From NCBI GenBank assembly GCA_019059635.1, contig JAGVRJ010000004.1, forward strand, positions 186,001-250,000: a DNA stretch of 64,000 nt, read 5' to 3'. Shown here one piece after another: positions 57,432 to 64,000 of the stretch. A program made the translations under genes and the position numbers. The stretch's first letter is position 1. Each line of letters opens with the position of its first letter. The notes below the pieces were generated by a model that saw nothing but the letters and a program-made list of their open reading frames with translations, was not told the origin of the DNA and ran no database searches. The stretch is from Proales similis (Eukaryota > Rotifera > Eurotatoria > Ploima > Proalidae).

Positions 57432-58041
57432 CTAGCCGAACCAATGTAGTACGTCTGTGACATGCAGGGCCAGAATGGTCACGAAAAAGAGAGCGACCAA
57501 GAAGAGAATGGTGAAAAAAGTGCACAGCCACCAGGGAAAGGCCCACATCGCCTTCCAGTAGCTCATGCCACGATAGTCCTTTAGGCAGCATCGTTCAAAG
57601 CAGGCGCAGCACATGACCACCGATGCGGGTCCGCTCTTTTGTTGGAAGTTAAGACAAGGCTCTCTTGGTCCATTGAGAGCACTTACCGAGTTTTTGTAGC
57701 AAATCGGCCGGCAACCTCGGCCTCGCCTGTTGTCATCCACTCGCTGCACAGCGGCCGGAGCCATAATTGGACTAACAGCGTTCGCTTTCCTAGGCGCAGC
57801 CTACTCAAGGTTTTCAATCCAATTAGCTTTAAACCTAAAGCCCAAATGCGTCAAGTCCTACCTGCTTGAGGTTTATCTCCTCTAGTGAGCTTGCTCGGCG
57901 TAGAGCTGGCTCTCGAGCCGGCCGATTTTCGCTTCTAACTGGCTTCTGCTGCTGCTCAGGTGTGTTTAGCTCGAGCACTGTGTACTCGAATTTATTGCAC
58001 ACTCGGCACCAGCCGGTCTTGGTATCGATCAAATGCGGCAT
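57432..58041 (-). CDS. Small Cys-rich single-pass membrane protein, unknown
   Basis: I do not recognise this gene. Three exons (57862-58041, 57687-57800, 57432-57635) join in phase with good GT-AG borders into about 165 aa. Exon 1 starts at ATG 58041 and has GWCRVCNKFEYTVLEL, with a CxxC pair, then a basic region rich in Arg and Glu. Exon 2 is basic with PICYKNS. Exon 3 has a cysteine cluster (VMCCACFERCCL), likely to be palmitoylated or metal-binding, followed by a Trp-rich start and a strong transmembrane helix (TFFTILFLVALFFVTILAL) and a short end, HVTDVLHWFG. No signal peptide is seen, so a tail-anchored or type II orientation is plausible. An upstream exon adding residues before MPHLIDT cannot be excluded. 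Confidence 0.65.
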
Positions 58042-58603
58042 CGCAGAAATGCTTGGGAAAATGCTGACCTCACAAGGAGCCAAATGAATAAGCGAAATTC
58101 AATTAAAGACGCATTTAAGGCTCCCGAGCCGCCACTGTTTGCAAATATTTGACTGCTGAAGTAGACGCCGCAGCGGCCACAACGTTCTTGAGAAGCGAAA
58201 CGCCTTTTGCAGCTTTTTTGTTGTGAAGAGCTGCGCAACAAAAACAATTTCGTGCTTGACAAATTCAAACATTCGAGTCGTCCTCTTTGACAATTAGACC
58301 AACTTGAATAACATTCAACTTGAAAAAAATCTGTTCTGCGAGTGAAATTCTGACAAAAACGAAACGAGATCCAAGAAGCAGGTGGGCGCGCACGCACACA
58401 AGAATGATCTTGACTGCCGAAAACTGGCAAACTGTTTGCCTTAAAAAACATAATTATTGTCAAATAAGAAAGAAAAGAGTGCTCCACACACACAGACACA
58501 CGCGCGAGCACACACGCCCGGGTAGATGCGGTTGTGCTGTGAATAGGCGCAAAAGTTTTCTCTTTTTTTTTTTATTGGATTTCATTCAAGAGAGACGTGG
58601 AAA
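58042..58603. other. Divergent promoter region, small membrane gene and MMAB
   Basis: The region is AT-rich and has an (AC)n-like stretch near 58484-58515 and a T11 run near 58566. No gene is seen. Confidence 0.5.
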
Positions 58604-59380
58604 ATGTTCTTGAGCAAGCAAACATCGATTGTTGGCCTTTTAGGTCAAACATTGAGGACGCGTGGGCTGGCGAGTTCGACAGTGACTCGTCTGAACGCCA
58701 GCCGCATTCATCTTGGCTCTTGGTCTTTGAACGCCTCTTCCGACGGCGAGCAGGCGGGAGACAAAAAAGCGGCCGAGCCGGTGAAGGCGAGCTCGTTCAA
58801 GATTTACACTCGGACCGGAGATAAGGGCAAGTCCTCTCTGTTCACAGGCGAGCGGCGCTCCAAAAGCGATCAGATATTCGACGCGCTGGGCAACACAGAC
58901 GAACTGAACAGCACAATCGGCCTGGCGCGTGAATTCTGCCTCGACAGCGAACAGCTCAACCAAGTCAGAGAAGAGATTCTGCCCAAACTAATTAAAATTC
59001 AGTCGGTCCTGTTGGACATTGGCTCGTTCATAGCCACGCCGCGCACTAGAGCAGATCAAAAACAACTCCAACGACTCGACGTGTTCGATTCAAATCTGGT
59101 CACCGAGCTTGAGAGCTGGATTGACGCGTTCGAGCTCGAACTGCCGCCGCTGAGGAATTTCATCTTGCCGTCGGGCGGCAAGTGCGCCTCCACTCTTCAC
59201 ATGTCGAGGGCAATTTGTAGACGACTTGAGCGATCTATCGTTCCTCTGGCCAACTCTGACGATCTTGATCTCACTGTCTGCAAATACGTGAATAGACTGA
59301 GCGACTTTTTGTTTGTCTGCGCGCGCTATGCGGCCATGAAAGACGGCTTCGAAGAGGTCACTTATCAAAAGTCAAAATGA
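58604..59380 (+). CDS. MMAB: Cob(I)yrinic acid a,c-diamide adenosyltransferase, mitochondrial
   Basis: MMAB adds the adenosyl group from ATP to cob(I)alamin, making the cofactor of methylmalonyl-CoA mutase. The frame of 258 codons is intronless. The first 60 residues are basic and Ser-rich without acidic residues at the start, fitting a mitochondrial targeting peptide. The catalytic part follows the PduO-type family: IYTRTGDKGKSSLFTGER (ATP-binding TRTGDxG), KSDQIFDALGNTDELNSTIG, FILPSGGKCASTLHMSRAIC and the RRLER ATP/cobalamin-binding segment, then KYVNRLSDFLFVCARYAA. Length and order match human MMAB (250 aa). The start is the first ATG in the frame and no other fits. Confidence 0.95.
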   Translation: MFLSKQTSIVGLLGQTLRTRGLASSTVTRLNASRIHLGSWSLNASSDGEQAGDKKAAEPVKASSFKIYTRTGDKGKSSLFTGERRSKSDQIFDALGNTDELNSTIGLAREFCLDSEQLNQVREEILPKLIKIQSVLLDIGSFIATPRTRADQKQLQRLDVFDSNLVTELESWIDAFELELPPLRNFILPSGGKCASTLHMSRAICRRLERSIVPLANSDDLDLTVCKYVNRLSDFLFVCARYAAMKDGFEEVTYQKSK

Positions 59381-59467
59381 AAACCACGTGCCCTTCTCAT
59401 TGACCAATGTGCGATTCGAGCCAATGAAAAATGTGTGAAATTCAAGCGAATTTTTAAAAATATTTTG

Positions 59468-59506
59468 AATAAACCCAAAGTTGGCTGGAGAGTGTGGTGC
59501 TTTATT
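59468..59506. promoter_or_regulatory. Facing poly(A) signals of MMAB and ATP5PD
   Basis: AATAAA on the plus strand at 59468-59473 for MMAB and on the minus strand at 59501-59506 for ATP5PD. The two convergent genes are separated by only 217 coding-to-coding bases. Confidence 0.65.
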
Positions 59507-59597
59507 TGAACTTGGTTGTTTTTTTTTCAAGTGATCTTTCTAAAATATGCCTCTAGAGTTCGACGATGACGGTCTGGTGAATAAACTAGCCGTTTGC

Positions 59598-60295
59598 TTA
59601 GTGGCCGTGCTTTCGGTCCTCGAGTTTCTTCATGTAGGGATCGACCTCGCCGACGATCTCTTCGTATTTCGGGTATCGTTCAGGGAAGTAGTAGACCTCG
59701 AGCTCCTTGGTCATTTCCTCAAGCGGCGGGATGTTGGTCAGCTTGAATTTCTGTAGGCCAATTGTGGCTTTTCAGTTCGTTTGGCTCACAGTGCTGAATG
59801 AAAGAGTGCACTCACCTCGGCCTTCAGGCTCTCAATTTCCTTTCCGACGCTCTTCAAGAACTCGGCCAGATAGGCCGACTCCTCTTTCTCCGACTCGTTT
59901 ATTTTGCCCAGCAGATTCTCGGAGTCCTTTGGATAGGCGACTTGGAAAGCCAGATACTTGGAACACGAGGTTTAGTTGTGGACAAATCGTGATGGAGCTC
60001 AACTCCGCAACTCACAGCTTTCTCGATCTTCTCGATGGCAGCCGGATTGGCCAGCTGCTTCTTGTAGGCGTCAAAGTCAATTTTGGGCAAGGCCTCCGGA
60101 AGGCTGGCCACTCTACACATCAGTCAAAGCAGTTAGAGCGAGAGAGTTCGCTTTTCTTAAGTTCGCCGCTCACTTTTGCACGAACTGGTAGTTCTTGCCG
60201 AGCAGGTTGTTGTAAATGTGCTGCTGATCCTTGGGCAACAATTGCTGCAGGCGGCTCATGTCCACCGCCACTTTGCTCACTCGCTTGGTAGCCAT
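59598..60295 (-). CDS. ATP5PD: ATP synthase subunit d, mitochondrial
   Basis: Subunit d is part of the peripheral stalk of mitochondrial F1Fo ATP synthase. Four exons: exon 1 (60174-60295) MATKRVSKVAVDMSRLQQLL to QFVQK; exon 2 (60016-60112) LPEALPKIDFDAYKKQLANP; exon 3 (about 59813-59960) YLAFQVAYPKDSE to KSVGKEIESLKAE; exon 4 ends with TNIPPLEEMTKELEVYYF, FPERYPKYEEIVGEV and HGH before TAA (59598-59600). The pattern IDF/WxxYKxxLA, internal EE-rich helix and PxxTxEEL-like C-terminal segment fits subunit d, and length (about 170 aa) agrees. The junction of exons 1 and 2 keeps phase 2. The assignment rests on motif order because the family is weakly conserved. Confidence 0.88.
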
Positions 60296-60890
60296 GACAA
60301 ATAGAGTCTAGAGGAGAAACCGAGTTTAGTCGACTTGATAGCGCTGGAATCGCAAGCGGCGGGCAAGACGCTTGCTGTATGTGCAAATGCAACTCGTCCG
60401 AATGCGTTCAGCTTGAAGCCGAGCCGAGGCAACGCATTTCGCCCTGCAAATCAAACTACGCCTTTTCAACAACACAGAACGAGCCTCGCCATCAACAGCA
60501 TCAACAACAACCAGCGCGTAATTTTCTTCAACTTTTCTCAGCTCTTGGCAGCCCAGACAAGTAGTTAAACCCAGACAAGTAGTTCAGCCCAACTCATGTC
60601 TGGTACCTTTATTCCATTCCATTCTCAATATCGATCGCACGTTCTATCACTCATTCATTTCACGCAGCTAGTCACTCTGATTTATTTTAAATTGAAAATT
60701 CCTGCCATCGACCTGTCACATGTGAACAAGTGATCTGCTCTGCCCTGTCCCGCCAAACGGTTCCAGAACCCAACCAGACTTTCTGATGCAAATCGCAGGA
60801 CATGAAGAAATATCAGCCGTCCGAGAACGGTCAGGCGATGAGGAGGGAAGAGAGAGAGAGAGATAGAGACCAAATAAGAAAGTTTGTTCA
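60296..60890. other. Spacer between ATP5PD and RPS24, no gene seen
   Basis: It includes the ATP5PD promoter side and the end of the RPS24 transcript. An (AG)n tract lies at 60850-60863. Open frames here are short and motif-free. Confidence 0.5.
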
Positions 60891-60933
60891 ATAATGATAA
60901 TTTTATTATTTAAATTACCGAAATTATCATTAT
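60891..60933 (-). other. 13-bp inverted repeat in the RPS24 3' UTR exon
   Basis: ATAATGATAATTT at 60891-60903 is perfectly complementary to AAATTATCATTAT at 60921-60933, with a 17-base AT-rich loop. The right arm begins exactly at a predicted splice acceptor (TCTCTTTTCCAG), so on the RNA the hairpin would open the 3' UTR exon and precede an AATAAAA-type cleavage signal within it. Confidence 0.7.
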
Positions 60934-61002
60934 CTGGAAAAGAGAGGTGAGATTAAGAGGCGTGCGAAAGTGGGAAACGAGATGCAAAGTGACGGCTTAC
61001 CT

Positions 61003-61539
61003 TTATTTCTTTTTGGCGTCCTTGACCGCCGATTTCTTGGTGCCTCTGACCTTCTTCATTCTGTTCTTGCGCTCCTTACGCTGTTTGCGTGGCATCTTCT
61101 TGATCTCGAGCAGGCCGTGACGAGCCAGTCTGTGCTTGGGCTCGAACTTCTTGGCCAAGTCAAGAGTGTCGTAGATGAGAGCGAAGCCAGTGCTCTTGCC
61201 GCCACCGAACACGGTACGGAAGCCGAAGCAAAACACCACATCCGGAGTGGTCTTGTACATGCGGGCGAGCTTCTCGCGAATCTCGGTCTTCTTCACGGTC
61301 GCCTTGCCCGGATGCAGCACATCGACGATCTGAGAAAACAAAGCAATTAGCCACTTGTACTCTAGAGGGCATAAACAAGCAGCAAAAAGCGACCATCTGG
61401 CGTCGGGCGAGCAAGCGGTTGGTCAAGAACTTTCTCGTTCGGATGGTCACGGCGTCTGAGGACTGTTGAGAGAGAAAAGGGCGGCCGTCAGAGGGCCGAT
61501 TAAATCGGATAGATAATTAGGCGCTGCAGAAGTTACCAT
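61003..61539 (-). CDS. RPS24: Ribosomal protein eS24
   Basis: This is a small-subunit ribosomal protein. Exon 1 holds only the ATG (61537-61539) before GTAACT, exactly as in vertebrate RPS24. Exon 2 (61394-61462) reads [20 protein letters not shown] and exon 3 (to 61003) reads [65 protein letters not shown] and [16 protein letters not shown], ending KDAKKK. The stop TAA (61003-61005) is followed two bases later by a donor, GTAAGC (60995-61000), and a good acceptor at 60934, which makes a 67-base intron in the 3' UTR. The predicted length is about 135 aa, as in human. Confidence 0.98.
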
Positions 61540-61901
61540 TCTTTCAGTTGAAATCGTCTACTCGATCGTATCTAATCAAAGTAAGTAAGCACAAGTTTAT
61601 TAAGCATATTATATAGATTCACAATGTGTGAGCGTTTAAACTTTTCATGCGAGTATGCGAGGCACGCTCGAGCTAGCATGCAAATTTCAGTTTGCGCGCA
61701 CTTGTCTTGTGCGCATCGCGTTTGTCTTTTGGCCCAATCGAGGGGGCAAGTGCACTTCGCTTTGAATAAATGGCTCGCCTTTCCTTTTGCTGCTTCAACA
61801 ACAAACTCTTTCGGTTCGATCAGACTTGAGCTTCTCGCGAACGCTTCCTCTCGTTGTTTGAAAACAAAATTGCCCACCAGCGCTCTCGACTCGTTGTTCA
61901 A
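61540..61901. promoter_or_regulatory. Shared promoter region of RPS24 and RNF212
   Basis: The start codons of the two divergent genes are only 362 bases apart, so both promoters must lie here. Pyrimidine-rich sequence (CTTTCAGTTG near 61541-61550) precedes the RPS24 ATG exon on the plus strand view. Confidence 0.5.
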
Positions 61902-63236
61902 ATGGACTGGATTCGCTGCAACTCTTGCTTCCTAAAACCAAACAAGGCAGTCTATTTCTACTTGACCAGCTGCGGCCACATTTACTGCGAGGACTGTGTG
62001 ACGACAAGTAAGGCCGGTCAATTATCCAATTTCTCGATTCGAAATCGAACCAAACCGAATAGAAGCTGGCGACCGATGCTTCGTTTGCGATCACAAGTGC
62101 ACGACCACTCAGCTCACAGCCCAAGTAAATGGCGCAAATAGTGGCCAGCTTGCATTGAATTCAACTCGCCAATTCAAAAGATGCGGCCGGACATTCAAGT
62201 GTTCTTCAACGATGTTCTAAATCTCAAATCAGAACAGACTAAAGCAGCAATCGAGGCGATTGAAAGCAAATGCAACGAGCTGGTCGATGTTCTAAATCGC
62301 CAGTTCAACGTGTTCAGCAAGGCAAGCCAAACTAAAAGAGAGCAAGTAAAAAGGCCGCGTTCTATTTGGGGCGTTAAGGTGCACAACTTTCAGACCAACC
62401 ACCGAGAGCTTGCCTTGAACTACATTGAGAAGCAGGTTTCATTAATGGTTTCATTAATTCATTTCATGGATACATCTCTATGCCTGCCTGCCTCTCTCTC
62501 TCTCTTTCATTCTTTCGATGCTGTTGTCAGAATCCTTGCGGCGCTAGCAACAGTTTCGAATTGAAGCGAATCGAAGAGCTGAAAGACGCCAACGAGCGTC
62601 TAACTCAGCAGTGAGTAAACATTCGAAGCGCTGACGGTCGATTGATTGCTCAGGAGTTGAGTGAAGGCTGGAGAAGTTGCGAAATGAAAATCAAAGGTTG
62701 AGACAGCAGCTGAAGAGCAGGTGCGGCAACGCTGACGCATTTGACTTTGCCGCTTCAAGGTCATTGAGGCCGCCTGCTGACAATTCGCTTCCGTTGTGAG
62801 ATGAACTAACTTTCTGCCGTGTCAGAGAGAGTGCAACTAACTCTTGCCGTTGAAAGCGTTGATCCAATTGCGGAAGGAGAAGCGTTGATTGCTCGTCGAC
62901 CGAGCACATCCAATAGGGCGATCGAAAGTTGGCCAGCCTCAAGTCCGCTCTCTCACGCTCCTCGTTCAATAAGAGAGAAATGCAACTTGAACAGTTCAAT
63001 TGAAGTGTCAATGCTGAGAAAGTGAGTCGATCGTGTTGGAACTAAAAAGCCGTCTGATTTCGAGCATTCAAAGTTCGGTGAGCGTGTCAGTGAGTCGAAC
63101 GCCCACCAGCACTGTGCAGGCACCGCGTAAGCACTGTGCTGCCGGCCTGTTTGCCGCCGATGAAAAACCAGTGAACCAAGAGGACCAGAGTTTGAGCAAG
63201 GCAGGCGAAAGTAGACGACCGATGATTGGCCTGTAA
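61902..63236 (+). CDS. RNF212: RNF212-like meiotic RING/SUMO E3 ligase
   Basis: RNF212 (Zip3 family) stabilises crossover sites in meiosis. Exon 1 (61902-62007) begins MDWIRCNSCF and continues with FYLTSCGHIYCEDCV; exon 2 (62066-62124) gives GDRCFVCDHKCTTTQLTAQ. Together they form the C-x2-C, C-G-H-x2-C-x2-C, C-x2-C RING. Exon 3 (62181-62344) has RPDIQVFFNDVLNL, as in vertebrate RNF212 (DIQAFFMSIDSL). Further exons give the coiled coil (TNHRELALNYIEKQ; ELKRIEELKDANERLTQQ; LEKLRNENQRLRQQLK) after introns of about 45-150 bases. A Ser-rich tail follows (about 62820-63020 and 63081-63236, ending SRRPMIGL). The RING, helix and first coil joins are in phase; the last two or three exon borders are tentative, and an earlier stop (near 62850) is possible. 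Confidence 0.83.
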
Positions 63237-64000
63237 ATAAACCACGTGATCTAGTCAATCTCGGTCTAATTGAACGCAGAAGCAAGAGTCGAGCGACTGG
63301 CAAAGGAGCGTGGGAGCTGCTTAGATCAAAGCTCAAGTGAACTGAGAAAAGGCTTTATTGATGAATAAAGAAATCAAAGTGCAAAAAGCAGCCACTTTAG
63401 CCGGTTGGTTGAGGAAAAGGTAAAGAGCCACAGGGACAGCAGTGTGTCACAAGTTTAAAGCTTACTGTGCCGAATATGTTGATAAAAACGAATGTGTTGA
63501 TAAAAAAAAAAGAGTTAAACAAGCGCCGAACACAGTCGGCCACTGTCGCCTCAACAAAACGCATCGGCCAAAGGAGAGGATGCGCGAATACCAGACAGCG
63601 AGCTGCAGATTTACTAAAAGCTTAAGCACACGGTCTAAAATGATTCAAAGACAAGTGAATGGAAACAACGCTGCTGCTGCTGCCGCACTAAGCAGAATAC
63701 ATGTGACTGCTGTTTCAAATCGAACTCCACTCGAGTTGGTTGAGGCTTCCTCTTTTTCTTTGTCTTTGTTTGGACATACTCGTTTGATTTGTTCTGATTT
63801 GCACGTGCTGGTGCCGTGTGCCATGACATGACGGCAAACTGTTTGTTCATTTCTTTGTTTTTTTGTCTTTTGTTGTTTTTGCTTTGTTTTTTGATTTTTT
63901 GTTTGCGCTTTTGCTTCAATAGAAAAGAAAGAAAAGATCATTGGGATTATGAAGTGTTTGTGAAGTGTACGCACTGATTAAAGCTGAGTTGAGTCTCGCA
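63237..64000. other. No gene seen at the right edge
   Basis: Low-complexity and T-rich DNA (T/G tract at 63840-63910). Short opposed open frames at 63442-63974 have poor composition and no motif. A CTG/GCA repeat of about five units lies near 63670. Confidence 0.5.

Noticed and set aside
63442-63974. Opposed open frames at the right edge
   Set aside because: Low-complexity Lys/Gln/Asn-rich translations from T-rich DNA; no motif.
1-64000. CRISPR arrays, prokaryotic operons, transposons
   Set aside because: No direct-repeat arrays, transposase or reverse transcriptase frames, or terminal inverted repeats were found; the gene structure is eukaryotic throughout.

Overview
The window is nuclear DNA of a small-genome invertebrate animal. 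Evidence: protein-coding genes broken by short (about 45-80 nt) GT-AG introns, AATAAA poly(A) signals, type-2 (split A/B box) tRNA-Lys genes, and clear orthologues of eukaryotic or animal proteins (IFT74, TMF1, a Caskin with ankyrin-SH3-SAM-SAM order, TGS1, DDX46, INTS3, MMAB, ATP synthase subunit d, RPS24, RNF212). Genes are packed a few hundred bases apart. The phylum cannot be fixed from the sequence; ciliary genes (IFT74, C7orf31-like) and Caskin argue for a ciliated animal, probably bilaterian.

Layout. (1) 1-6.4 kb: 3' half of IFT74, two identical tRNA-Lys(CTT) genes, and a C7orf31-like ciliary/centrosomal gene whose frame breaks at an A10 run. (2) 6.5-38.5 kb: the main feature, ten head-to-tail minus-strand genes (called A to J here) for type I membrane proteins built from WSC, PKD and EGF modules, one transmembrane helix and a short basic tail. 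Seven have the full layout (signal peptide, two WSC-type domains, PKD, Cys-rich segment with a third WSC, PKD, three EGFs, TM). F lacks the third WSC and second PKD; G and H lack the first two WSCs but have their own signal-peptide exon. N-terminal modules are diverse; the EGF-TM cassette is almost identical in DNA between most copies. G and H form a 2,535-bp tandem duplication, and H is visibly a chimera of G and I. I do not recognise this receptor architecture from any named family. (3) 39-46.3 kb: TMF1 (plus) converging on a Caskin gene (minus) whose first intron contains a complete same-strand TGS1 gene. (4) 46.3-49.4 kb: 3 kb without a convincing gene, upstream of Caskin, rich in microsatellites and carrying a repeated 15-mer. 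(5) 49.4-63.2 kb: housekeeping and meiotic genes: DDX46, INTS3, a small unknown membrane protein, MMAB, ATP5PD, RPS24, RNF212.

How they fit together. DDX46 (spliceosome), TGS1 (snRNA cap hypermethylation) and INTS3 (snRNA 3' processing) all act on snRNA or splicing, probably a chance grouping. The A-J array looks like a rapidly evolving cell-surface recognition family: a constant membrane-proximal cassette kept alike by recombination, with variable outer domains. That function is inference; structure, duplication and chimerism are read directly from the sequence. Start and end positions given for multi-exon genes are genomic extents of the coding region including introns.
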